A DNA stretch of 64,000 nt, taken from NCBI RefSeq assembly GCF_001625305.1, contig NW_017804387.1, positions 789,831 through 853,830 of the forward strand, written 5' to 3'. The position numbers and the translations under genes are program-made. Numbering within the stretch: the stretch's first letter is position 1; each line of letters begins with the position of its first letter. The notes beneath the pieces are model-generated. The model was not told the DNA's origin. It searched no databases and saw only the letters and a list, made by a program, of their open reading frames with translations. Shown here in pieces: positions 50,270 through 52,204 of this stretch. The DNA comes from Branchiostoma belcheri (Eukaryota > Chordata > Leptocardii > Amphioxiformes > Branchiostomatidae).

Positions 50270-51249
50270 GGCCTAACCGGTATCGATGCTCACCAGCACA
50301 TATTTTTCTGGATCGGTGGTGAGGTCCAACTGGATGCCGTCCTGGAGCCACATGTACTGCGGGTCGGGGATACCTTTGGCTCGGCAGCTGAACTTCGTGT
50401 AGTTCATCCCCAGCTCGGCGTTGAAGATGGTATTTTTTGGTACCACTTTGAATTCGGGTTCAATGATCATGTAGTCTTTGACTATTTCTTGGCCTATGCA
50501 TATGGGAGGCAGGATTTGTGAGAAAATGGTTAATACTGATAACTGCAAACTTATTGAAGCCCATTATTGAAGCAGAGCACGTTAGTTTACGTTTTAAAGT
50601 TAAACGTTTCTATGTAAAAATCTGTGTAGACTTCCGTTAGTAGCTACTTAATTCGCATCCTTAGATGTACACTATAGCTTAGTCATTATAATGATATGTA
50701 AGAAAATGTCAAAGCAAGCATGTTTAAACACTTGATATCATGCAAGAACGAATGTACAGTAGACAAACTATGTAATTATGTTTCCAAATGTTTTAAAAAG
50801 AGAGAAGAAAGGGCAACTAACAGTAGATGATAGGTAGTATATAGTATTGTTGTAATGTATAGATTTTTAGCACTTTGCATTAGAACATAGCGTTTCAGTA
50901 TGAAATACTCATGTTTTTGCATACTGCATGTCCTACTGTGCATTTAGCCCATCTGGGCAAGAACATGCAATAAAGATTCATATCATATAATATTTATATA
51001 ACCAGGGAAGCAAATAGGAACGAAATTAGGTCAATCATCATCACATGAATACACATTTTCACAAATACACATGAATACATATAAAATTGATAACAGATAA
51101 ATTGTCAAGATAGTATAGTATAGTGTGAATAGAAATAATTGATCCAAGCACTCACCCACTATGACGTGTGTGGCGTAAACAAGTAGGAAAACTGTCAACA
51201 CAACAGACGCCATCTTGTTAACAGACGCCATCTTGTTAACAGACGCCAT
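16385..51249 (-). CDS. Gene B: IgCAM receptor with TM helix, two CARDs and a cytosolic Ig domain
   Basis: Thirty minus-strand exons join with consistent phases into 4098 nt (1365 aa from the first of three in-frame ATGs) with a single final TGA. Order by residue: signal peptide 1-31; Ig1 32-138; Ig2 139-245; Ig3 246-343; Ig4 344-435; Ig5 436-536; Ig6 537-634; FN3 635-756, 757-863 and 864-995; TM about 1003-1027 then basic YKHKLLCRKKK; CARD1 1048-1137; CARD2 1138-1216; Pro/Met-rich linker; I-set Ig about 1257-1340; tail ending PHKYV. Sequons such as NYTK, NVTA, NITG and NISY fall outside the membrane. The ectodomain resembles contactins, but it has a TM helix instead of a GPI signal and three FN3 domains instead of four. 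CARDs mediate homotypic assembly in immune and apoptosis signalling, so a contact-sensing signalling receptor is inferred. No RNA evidence is available here. Confidence 0.9.
16553..17795. repeat. 33-bp minisatellite in gene B intron 29
   Basis: Roughly 35 imperfect copies of a 33-bp unit built on CATTTCATTGGTCGATGTGT plus CGGAACAACACAG. Because 33 is a multiple of three, long frames stay open on both strands. These are not genes. The array touches the acceptor of exon 30. Confidence 0.93.
17932..18035 (-). CDS. Gene B exon 29: cytosolic Ig, middle
   Basis: Phases 1 to 0. It encodes ATNVRWFYEDIPLENTP (C strand tryptophan) and DEMHSIFISS (E strand). Acceptor is TTCTTCACAG, donor is TCG/GTAAGT. 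Confidence 0.86.
18140..18237. repeat. ATTC/ATCC microsatellite
   Basis: Imperfect tetranucleotide runs (CATTCATTCATT, CATCCATCCATC) in gene B intron 28. Confidence 0.8.
18566..18745 (-). CDS. Gene B exon 28: Pro/Met-rich linker and start of cytosolic Ig
   Basis: Phases 1 to 1. It encodes NNVPEEMVVAAADVN, a low-complexity MAAAPPLLSPAPPMMSP and then STIEVDDGQPVIIEINGY, the A and B strands of an I-set domain without the B-strand cysteine. Acceptor is TTATTCACAG, donor is G/GTAGGG. Confidence 0.85.
19000..19165 (-). mobile_element. tRNA-derived SINE fragment (reverse)
   Basis: The minus strand carries a tRNA-like head with GGTTCGAACCC (19117-19098 region) preceded by TATAATGGCAGAGTGTTCGG. The adjacent body (TGTCAGAAATGTG, CTCGTGTGGG) also occurs at 3090-3190. 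Confidence 0.6.
19494..19623 (-). CDS. Gene B exon 27: CARD2, second half
   Basis: Phases 0 to 1. It encodes YLNPSEEKEIKKLDTKAD and RVLQLLQDRPDPAFHEFQ. This is a clear CARD pattern (L..EE...I, then LL..L..RPD.AF..F...L). Acceptor is GCCAACAG, donor is G/GTAGTT. Confidence 0.88.
19783..19811 (+). other. Hammerhead-like core, decayed
   Basis: CTGATGA is followed by a possible stem (GATGAC with GTCATC) and AAAA in place of GAAA. It lies in a repeat ending AATAAAGAACTTTACC that also occurs at 23990-24130. See better copies at 23323, 25923 and 40761. Confidence 0.25.
20031..20137 (-). CDS. Gene B exon 26: CARD2, first half
   Basis: Phases 1 to 0. It encodes MTAEHRKMLENYEIAMS and TDPIPIVDHLVKTN, helices 1 and 2 of a second CARD. 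Acceptor is TCTCAACAG, donor is AAT/GTAAGT. Confidence 0.85.
20523..20691 (-). CDS. Gene B exon 25: CARD1, second half
   Basis: Phases 0 to 1. It encodes HMAGDVKRIRNPKFSTNH, LLGILVNRPDATFYHF and AVRPEHPWLSDLLED. The pattern LL..L..RPD..F..F...V...HPWL..LL is characteristic of CARD helices 4 to 6. Confidence 0.85.
20740..20925 (+). pseudogene. LINE reverse-transcriptase C-terminal remnant
   Basis: Translates as SDSFFPRTAKLWDSLPDK then CFPPTYNLQALKSNVHRH and a stop. This is the usual C-terminal pattern (SFFPRT..LWN.LP) of non-LTR retrotransposon ORF2. It is intronic in gene B (intron 24). A similar remnant is at 42720-42870. Confidence 0.7.
21007..21030 (+). repeat. Short CCCTAA run
   Basis: Four tandem telomere-type units within intron 24 of gene B, after an A run. 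It is interstitial, not a chromosome end. Confidence 0.7.
21746..21846 (-). CDS. Gene B exon 24: CARD1, first half
   Basis: Phases 1 to 0. It encodes MTKPHVDKLRYYSNTITR and HINPHKVADRLVAKE, matching helices 1 and 2 of a CARD. The intron falls after DRLVAKE, exactly where exon 26 of the second CARD ends (DHLVKTN). Confidence 0.82.
21890..22122 (-). mobile_element. tRNA-derived SINE (reverse)
   Basis: Reverse copy of 8626-8862, with box B GGTTCGAGTCC on the minus strand near 22070-22060 and the same 3' body ending at CATGTTGG. It lies in gene B intron 23. Confidence 0.75.
22798..22828 (-). CDS. Gene B exon 23: cytosolic mini-exon
   Basis: A 31-nt exon (PDEIPLTEID), phases 0 to 1, with acceptor CTGTTTCAG and donor G/GTAAGT. 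It is acidic and forms the spacer between membrane and CARD1. It is needed to keep the frame between exons 22 and 24. Confidence 0.75.
23045..23260. repeat. Three tandem copies of a roughly 70-bp unit
   Basis: The unit ACGTTTGGGACCGCATTGTA followed by CAGCTCCCTATAACCACGTA repeats at about 23050, 23118 and 23185, with a partial fourth near 23255. It lies in gene B intron 22. Confidence 0.85.
23323..23351 (+). other. Hammerhead-like core motif
   Basis: CTGAGGA (fits CUGANGA), a hairpin GGTGAC-loop-GTCACT and then GAAA. One unpaired A sits between the box and the stem, and stems I and III are not resolved, so ribozyme activity is only a possibility. Confidence 0.3.
23548..23672 (-). CDS. Gene B exon 22: transmembrane helix
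   Basis: Phases 1 to 0. After RFDWWLP comes an unbroken hydrophobic run (TVFIVFIVLLILILLLL, then CCVFAYLY) and a basic stop-transfer stretch KHKLLCRKKK. This shows a type I membrane topology and argues against a GPI anchor. Acceptor is TTTTGTGCAG, donor is AAG/GTAAGT. Confidence 0.93.
24264..24351 (-). CDS. Gene B exon 21: FN3-3 end, juxtamembrane
   Basis: Phases 0 to 1, 29 codons: IYARSGPYMGTFSDGW and FSCTTQRAKPIAR. It completes the FN3 F and G strands begun in exon 20. Acceptor is CCTGCAG, donor is C/GTAAGT. Confidence 0.83.
24463..24803. mobile_element. MITE-like element, GGCGGCAAA termini
   Basis: Left TTAAAGGCATCCGATGCAGT with CAGGGCGGCAAA pairs with right TTGCGGCCTGAAATTGCATT. It is the same family as 3469-3800 and 51612-52139. 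It lies in gene B intron 20. Confidence 0.65.
24846..25311 (+). repeat. LINE 3' tail split by a nested insertion
   Basis: The tail seen at 11083-11309 is interrupted after CTACATGTAG (24941-24950). It resumes after a second CTACATGTAG (25249-25258), so about 298 bp was inserted with a 10-bp target duplication. Confidence 0.6.
25378..25501 (-). CDS. Gene B exon 20: FN3-3, middle
   Basis: Phases 2 to 0. It encodes VHNQPPYVTPSQGKQS and FALINLKPSTLYNFK, the FN3 E strand and tyrosine corner. Acceptor is TTCCTATAG, donor is AAG/GTACCT. Confidence 0.84.
25549..25742. mobile_element. MITE, CG-rich inverted termini (family 2)
   Basis: Left TTAGGTCACATTTCCAAACC and right GGAAATTGTGACCTCAGCTT are inverted. 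Inner arms are CCGGGCCGGGC and GCCCGGCCGGG. It lies next to exon 20 of gene B. Confidence 0.7.
25923..25950 (+). other. Hammerhead-like core motif
   Basis: CTGATGA, hairpin GCGAC-AGTG-GTCGT and then GAAA. A related but mutated copy (AATGA box) is at 29992-30020. Both sit in repeats linked to AATAAAGTTCAACATT-type tails. Confidence 0.3.
26438..26621 (-). CDS. Gene B exon 19: FN3-3, first part
   Basis: Phases 1 to 2. It encodes PPAMVKPRCAATTNVSA, LLEFDMPRNYPASMVSYY and GVLFYTGKDD. Acceptor is GATCTACAG, donor is AG/GTACGT. Confidence 0.85.
26640..27140 (+). pseudogene. LINE 3' end with zinc-binding reverse-transcriptase tail
   Basis: The plus strand translates as KDKTCHLCQHVTQTRR then ETVPHYLLHCPLHTEPR. 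This is the C-x2-C...H-x4-C tail typical of non-LTR retrotransposon ORF2 proteins. After a stop, an AT-rich 3' region ends with tandem AATAAATAAATAAA. It begins right beside exon 19 of gene B. Confidence 0.65.
28321..28570 (-). CDS. Gene B exon 18: FN3-2, second part
   Basis: Phases 0 to 1. It encodes PIPRPKWGSDNISYVLSV, then FYVYNRPRPNPNQRFDAK and IYGFNDYGNGP. Acceptor is CTTCCCTAG, donor is A/GTGAGT. Confidence 0.88.
28590..28650. repeat. AATC microsatellite
   Basis: About 12 copies of AATC, just upstream (transcript sense) of gene B exon 18. Confidence 0.9.
29516..29586 (-). CDS. Gene B exon 17: FN3-2, first part
   Basis: A 71-nt exon, phases 1 to 0, encoding PLTAPTNLGYQPGAV and GNLILTWK, the start of an FN3 domain. 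Acceptor is CAATCTGCAG, donor is AAG/GTTAGT. Confidence 0.83.
29690..29765. mobile_element. Short hairpin element with TAGCCTGG termini
   Basis: GGTACCATCCTGGTTAG and inverted AGTACCCTGGCTAGG flank a CAGTCGCTACCGGCGACC core. The related, longer copy is 39448-39558. Confidence 0.5.
30127..30264 (-). CDS. Gene B exon 16: FN3-1, second half
   Basis: Phases 1 to 1. It encodes YSANITGLYPDTEYSFRV and then MCANTFGVSRPS, the classic FN3 L-P-T-Y-F-R-V-A-N-G pattern. Acceptor is GTTTGCAG, donor is C/GTAAGT. Confidence 0.9.
31222..31449 (-). CDS. Gene B exon 15: FN3-1, first half
   Basis: Phases 1 to 1. It encodes AAPVGVKIVRTDQTSAVV and RWVPSADNG, the A to B strands of an FN3 domain. It continues to YIIEAQSEWDKS and WWYQPPLWNQVW. 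Acceptor is TTCTTTGCAG, donor is G/GTTTGT. Confidence 0.87.
32200..32247. repeat. ACAA microsatellite
   Basis: AAACAAACAAAC run of about ten units just downstream (transcript sense) of gene B exon 14. A similar run is at 42450-42486. Confidence 0.9.
32385..32505 (-). CDS. Gene B exon 14: Ig6, second half
   Basis: Phases 0 to 1. It encodes GGAGDLVIKNAVLQQ, then TGRYTCALETPAHRDS and GAVTVK. The 3.9-kb intron before it (32506-36410) holds the antisense sialyltransferase exons and the N gap. Confidence 0.87.
32630..32870. mobile_element. Hairpin MITE-like element
   Basis: The halves (CTACTCCCGAATGCTAACCA, CATTCGGCTGGCGCAGTC) read as a long imperfect inverted repeat. A sister copy is at 55535-55795 (CGGCTGGCGTAGCC, TGTTCGGGAGGACG). 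Confidence 0.6.
32928..33058. repeat. Repeat copy ending at the assembly gap
   Basis: AATAGTAGAAATTGGCCGAA followed by ATAAAGGGATAGTATACCAG. It is nearly the same as 35163-35284, apart from a 9-base stretch missing there, and is present inverted at 35451-35575. The copy here is cut by the gap. Confidence 0.8.
33059..33078. other. Assembly gap (20 N)
   Basis: Twenty N between a repeat copy and a coding exon of a plus-strand sialyltransferase. The true size is unknown. Confidence 0.99.
33079..33364 (+). CDS. Sialyltransferase penultimate exon (5' end in gap)
   Basis: It has 95 open codons: SKQLNRIILEHRSSKAF, then FLRDLSAYGDSYLFIEAF and TVIYPHPDFVRSTHSYW. No acceptor is visible because the exon runs into the N stretch. 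Confidence 0.85.
33079..33910 (+). CDS. ST8Sia-like sialyltransferase, last two exons (partial)
   Basis: Exon 33079-33364 is open from the gap and ends ACT-G/GTACGT in phase 1. Exon 33693-33910 starts after TTTGTCCAG and ends at TGA 33908-33910. The joined reading contains HPDFVRSTHSYWQTCGVK and RASTGLLLVTVATQICDE (sialylmotif S), VRLYGFWPF, HYYDN (motif III) and HKISDE (HxxxxE, motif VS), plus a C-terminal cysteine (RACQ). These are features of GT29 family enzymes, closest to alpha-2,8-sialyltransferases of the Golgi. The stem, TM and motif L exons are missing, perhaps in the gap. It lies antisense in gene B intron 13, and its placement depends on the assembly. Confidence 0.88.
33693..33910 (+). 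CDS. Sialyltransferase last exon
   Basis: Enters in phase 1 after a pyrimidine tract and CAG. It encodes GLLLVTVATQICDEVRLYG, FWPFHSDRNNTRLTEHYYD and SNSHKISDEFKELQRLHN, and ends VIRLTTRACQ. Confidence 0.9.
33990..34650 (-). pseudogene. LINE reverse-transcriptase C-terminal remnant, broken
   Basis: The minus strand reads ITKLRISSHKLHIEKGRH and NRIPVQQGI, then a stop. It continues in frame as QFCDLDKIEDECHFVVKC. This is the C..C/H..C tail of non-LTR ORF2 proteins. The internal stop shows it is dead. A relative is at 49728-49960. Confidence 0.65.
34740..34960 (-). repeat. LINE 3' fragment
   Basis: Shares the AATTCAACTTCTCCTTGC and GGATGGTTTGTCTGGTCGCA blocks with 34075-34110 and 41890-42010. 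Confidence 0.45.
35163..35284. repeat. Second copy of the gap-flanking repeat
   Basis: Nearly the same as 32928-33058, but it continues TCGCAAGCTTC past the point where the other copy meets the gap. Confidence 0.8.
35451..35575. repeat. Inverted copy of the gap-flanking repeat
   Basis: Reverse complement of 35163-35284 across most of its length, making a long inverted pair with a roughly 170-bp spacer. Confidence 0.75.
36411..36583 (-). CDS. Gene B exon 13: Ig6, first half
   Basis: Phases 1 to 0. It encodes PGNISVNLGARGTVRC and then ERVFVWTVNDRIINFD. Acceptor is GTTTCCAG, donor is CGG/GTAGGT. Confidence 0.87.
36615..36803. mobile_element. MITE, CG-rich inverted termini (family 2)
   Basis: Left GAGGTCACATAATTTCAAAC with CGGGGCCCGG and right CCGGGCCCCGGTTTAGAAC. 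It begins some 30 bases from the acceptor of gene B exon 13, so it may contribute to that intron's branch region. Confidence 0.7.
37030..37620 (-). pseudogene. LINE 3' end with ORF2 C-terminal remnant
   Basis: On the minus strand HNHFTRQCNYLRPSNAKS is followed after a frame break by WNNLSRTLQISPSVTIFK, the common C-terminal pattern of LINE ORF2. A 3' UTR follows. It fills gene B intron 12. Confidence 0.6.
37666..37793 (-). CDS. Gene B exon 12: Ig5, second half
   Basis: Phases 2 to 1. It encodes YNVTALGTLVINNVQDS, then DRGAYTFKITNQYG. The F strand has Phe where the canonical cysteine belongs, so Ig5 cannot form the usual disulfide. Acceptor is ATTTTAG, donor is G/GTGAGT. Confidence 0.87.
37905..38428. 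repeat. 19-bp minisatellite in gene B intron 11
   Basis: About 27 copies of a 19-bp unit (AAAATGGCAGGGCAGTATC). Since 19 is not a multiple of three the frame rotates, yet all three forward frames stay open because the unit lacks stops. These frames are not genes. Confidence 0.93.
39188..39362 (-). CDS. Gene B exon 11: Ig5, first half
   Basis: Phases 1 to 2. It encodes PKIRAKIATQLAPRG, then YVRWECSPVPTVEWTNE and GAVVVKSAK. Acceptor is TGTGTACCAG, donor is AA/GTACGT. Confidence 0.87.
39448..39558. mobile_element. Hairpin element with TAGCCTGGGTACC termini
   Basis: TAGCCTGGGTACCATCCGGA on the left pairs with the reverse complement of AACCAGGATGGTACGCAGGCTA-like ends on the right. The core is GCGGGCG/CCGCTC with TGTCGCTGG. 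It lies in gene B intron 10. Confidence 0.65.
39749..39813 (-). CDS. Gene B exon 10: Ig4, second half
   Basis: Short 65-nt exon, phases 2 to 1, encoding YQCLAISEYGVDHTST and LLELS. It supplies the F and G strands completing exon 9 (DEGR/YQC). Acceptor is ATTTTACAG, donor is A/GTAAGT. Confidence 0.85.
40059..40269 (-). CDS. Gene B exon 9: Ig4, first half
   Basis: Phases 1 to 2. It encodes LPKLKPLPAIQSIVPGG, then ITWECEVDRGTPPIAFTW and ATLTINDLDITDEGR. Acceptor is CTTTTTGCAG, donor is AG/GTAAAT. Confidence 0.88.
40640..40830 (+). repeat. Repeat with paired GACGTTTCGATGTC / GACATCGAAACGT blocks
   Basis: Two blocks, TGACGTTTCGATGTCAC at 40665 and AGACATCGAAACGTAGGC at 40780, are complementary and about 100 bp apart. 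The second belongs to the hammerhead-like core. Confidence 0.55.
40761..40789 (+). other. Hammerhead-like core motif
   Basis: CTGAGGA, 6-bp stem GGTGTC with GACATC around TGATA and then GAAA. One extra A lies between box and stem. It is the best-paired of the four copies. Confidence 0.32.
41381..41580 (-). CDS. Gene B exon 8: Ig3, second half
   Basis: Phases 2 to 1. It encodes SNQVWKRIDPGS, then HVLLILKIKPEEGGTYRC and VADNRHGAS. The acceptor CACCCAACAG is preceded directly by a roughly 190-bp pure pyrimidine TTCC microsatellite. The donor is A/GTACGT. Confidence 0.88.
41587..41780. repeat. GGAA microsatellite at a splice acceptor
   Basis: An almost pure purine run on the plus strand (GGAAGGAAGG with AGGG variants). 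It reads as a continuous TTCC pyrimidine tract on the transcribed strand immediately upstream of gene B exon 8. The glutamate/lysine/glycine-rich frames through it are not genes. Confidence 0.95.
41815..42060 (-). repeat. LINE 3' fragment
   Basis: TAAGCTAAATACCGGTCATG and TTCTTCTCGCTTTTGAAGAC resemble 33990-34110. Intronic in gene B. Confidence 0.45.
42194..42287 (-). CDS. Gene B exon 7: Ig3, first half
   Basis: Phases 1 to 2. It encodes ALDAAPTIVWSEKVEVV and then FIECFDFSY. Acceptor CCCCCACAG, donor TA/GTAAGT. It matches gene A exon 5 in phase and motif. Confidence 0.86.
42660..42905 (+). pseudogene. LINE reverse-transcriptase C-terminal remnant
   Basis: Reads KFHADSFFPRTTSLWNKL, then PRECFTANYNLQRFKSRV and NKYLTTQSSL before a stop. 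It is the same family as 20740-20925. It lies in gene B intron 6. Confidence 0.7.
43159..43285 (-). CDS. Gene B exon 6: Ig2, part c
   Basis: Phases 0 to 1. It encodes NAIAADSGDYYCLVQNIM and then SSPPTTVKVRAG. Acceptor is TTTCCACAG, donor is C/GTAAGT. Confidence 0.87.
43310..43650 (+). repeat. Dispersed repeat shared with gene A
   Basis: Inverted relative of 1496-1850. It starts only about 25 bp from the acceptor of gene B exon 6. Confidence 0.65.
44363..44460 (-). CDS. Gene B exon 5: Ig2, part b
   Basis: Phases 1 to 0. It encodes GLTYTWYKDTPAQRV (C strand tryptophan) and FISYQTGNLFIK. Acceptor is CTGTACAG, donor is AAG/GTTACT. Confidence 0.86.
44835..45155. mobile_element. MITE family 2 copy carrying a nested insertion
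   Basis: Left CACGGTCACATTTCCAAGCC and right GGAAATGCGACCTCAGCATT. It is longer than its sisters because about 100 bp ending AATAAAGTCATTCATTCATT sits inside. Confidence 0.65.
45185..45280 (-). CDS. Gene B exon 4: Ig2, part a
   Basis: A 96-nt phase 1-1 exon with VKSFDMTPRDAKNVDEG and then SISCNPPDNYP. It is the same length and motif as gene A exon 3. The acceptor is ATATTCGTAG and the donor is CAG/GTAAAA. Confidence 0.87.
45789..46560. repeat. Array of CTCCATGGAG palindromes
   Basis: Repeated blocks of CTCCATGGAGCTAGCTCCAT alternate with ATGCATATACATGGTTCACG and TCACCTTCAAGAAAA. Palindromic ends read GTAGTACTTACCTCC and GGAGGTGAGTAGTACAGCC. It lies in gene B intron 3. Confidence 0.85.
46565..46655 (-). 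pseudogene. Decayed copy of the Ig2 first-half exon
   Basis: On the minus strand AVFDIDNAKNTMQLQAGW resembles gene A exon 3 (VDPFDTSPRNGMTLQAG) and gene B exon 4. It has no acceptor, and the CNPP half is replaced by the CTCCATGGAG repeat. A relic of a duplicated exon is the best reading. Confidence 0.4.
47660..48830. repeat. Satellite of about 229-240 bp, five copies
   Basis: TTTTCTGGAGCGTGGTATTT recurs near 47692, 47932, 48167, 48396 and 48625. Each unit contains GAAGGTGACGTGAAACATGT and GAAGACCGGCACTGTGTGTA. It shares the GTGACGTGAA..CATGTATATGCATT block with the palindrome array in the opposite orientation. It lies in gene B intron 3. Confidence 0.92.
48900..49109. repeat. Right-hand copy of the CTCCATGGAG palindrome block
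   Basis: The sequence from CTTACCTCCATGGAGCTAGC to GGTGAGTAGTACAGCCCC at 49048-49109 duplicates 45803-45862. The satellite is therefore bracketed by two palindromes. Confidence 0.85.
49255..49375 (-). CDS. Gene B exon 3: Ig1, second half
   Basis: Acceptor TACTTTCAG, donor T/GTGAGT, phases 0 to 1. It encodes TGGDLYIYSPTLGRDDS and TYQCVAYNSAG (F strand cysteine). The phase-0 intron before TGGDL is missing in gene A. Confidence 0.88.
49500..49960 (-). pseudogene. LINE 3' end with reverse-transcriptase tail
   Basis: The minus strand reads IFCPYDIEDEHFIIDCPL then YNDKHTKLSNLL and a stop. The 3' UTR seen elsewhere at 165-313 and 11083-11309 follows. This copy identifies that tail as non-LTR. Confidence 0.65.
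50192..50270. repeat. ATCG/AATC microsatellite
   Basis: CGATCAATCGATCAATC grades into AATCAATCAATC, 24 bases past the donor of gene B exon 2. Confidence 0.9.
50294..50493 (-). CDS. Gene B exon 2: Ig1, first half
   Basis: Acceptor CATATGCATAG, donor CTG/GTGAGC, phases 1 to 0. It encodes GQEIVKDYMIIEPEFK, then NYTKFSCRAKG (B strand) and PQYMWLQDG (C strand). A short ATCG/ATCA microsatellite lies just past the donor. Confidence 0.88.
51156..51249 (-). CDS. Gene B exon 1: signal peptide, three in-frame ATGs
   Basis: ATGs at 51249, 51231 and 51213 are in one frame because an 18-bp unit (MASVNK) is repeated. The third starts MASVVLTVFLLVYATHVIVG, the best signal peptide. Using the first adds 12 residues (MASVNKMASVNK) ahead of it. 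The donor G/GTGAGT leaves phase 1. The true start is most likely 51249 or 51213. Confidence 0.82.
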
Positions 51250-51253
51250 CTTG
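51196..51253 (-). promoter_or_regulatory. Triplicated AAGATGGCGTC start-site element
   Basis: Three copies of CAAGATGGCGTCTGTT at 18-bp spacing overlap the three start codons of gene B. AAGATGGCG matches the core of the YY1-type downstream element known at many animal start codons. Its use here is inferred. Confidence 0.45.
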
Positions 51254-51611
51254 TTTCCAGATTTCGCAGCTCTATCGGGGCCGCTGCATCACACTAACGA
51301 TTACCTAGAGCGTATAAGACAGACGAAAAAACACAAGTGTCTGTTGAGAGTAATGATTTTGACTGGGGCTAGTGTTCTTAATGAAGTGGTGCATGTTTTA
51401 ATTCACACCTTTTATCTGAATAATCGTAATGCCTCTGGCTATATGTCACAGCTTGTACGGTATAGACAAGTAGGCAATAGTTTTAGACAAATTGTCTTTT
51501 GGTAGATTACTGCAATAATGTATTCCTTCTTGGGTTTTTCATAGTTTCATAGTCAAGAATGCTGAAAGCAGTGATCTTCAAGTATATCTTTTGCTTGTAC
51601 AGTTAAATTTG

Positions 51612-52139
51612 ATGGATTCGAGTTAAGGGTAACAGGGTGGCAAAATAAAAATATTCTGGATTGGATTAGAAAATCTGTCTGATGTTAACATTTACTGCCA
51701 TTTCGTAGCACATTTTCGTCATCATTTCACACCTTTGTTTTGAAATAGCCCCAAAGCTACATGAAGCGTCTCTTTTTTAGTACCACCCATAAATAGCTAC
51801 AAGCAGCCTAAGATACAAAACAAGCAACCGTTTTCCGTCAGCAACATCGATTTTTTTGCACAGCACGAAAGCAGATATTTAAGCAAACTTTCCGCAATAT
51901 GTAAAGACGTATTAAAGGTGAGAAAATATTTCAGTGGACTTTACGACTTCGTATAAAGTCTACTGAAATTTTGTCACCGCTAAAGTTAAGAAAACGTATC
52001 TTTCCAGTACTACAGAAAGGACACGTACATTAGTATGCTATGGGATAGGGATTCAACGTACTATATTATGTTATATATGACCAGAAAATTGAATTTGAAA
52101 ACCCAGTTTGCCGCCCTGAAATTACATTGGATGCCTTTA
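51612..52139. mobile_element. MITE-like element, GGCGGCAAA termini
   Basis: Left GGGTGGCAAAATAAAAATAT, right GTTTGCCGCCCTGAAATTAC followed by ATTGGATGCCTTTAAT. Inside, TTTCAGTGGACTTTACGACT pairs with AAGTCTACTGAAATTTTGTC. Confidence 0.6.
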
Positions 52140-52204
52140 ATACACTGGCTCAACTAATGAGAAACGTACAACACACTTCTGTTCAGAGGTGGTTATTTAC
52201 AGCA

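Noticed and set aside
16385-51249. Assignment of gene B as a true contactin
   Set aside because: Contactins have four FN3 domains and a GPI signal. This protein has three FN3, a clear TM helix and death-fold domains.
16385-51249. Assignment of gene B as L1CAM/neurofascin
   Set aside because: No FIGQY-type ankyrin-binding motif is present in the tail, and the cytosolic part is CARD and Ig.
51215-51505. Plus-strand 96-codon frame opposite gene B exon 1
   Set aside because: It starts inside the triplicated start-site repeat in antisense and shows no domain, signal or splice evidence.
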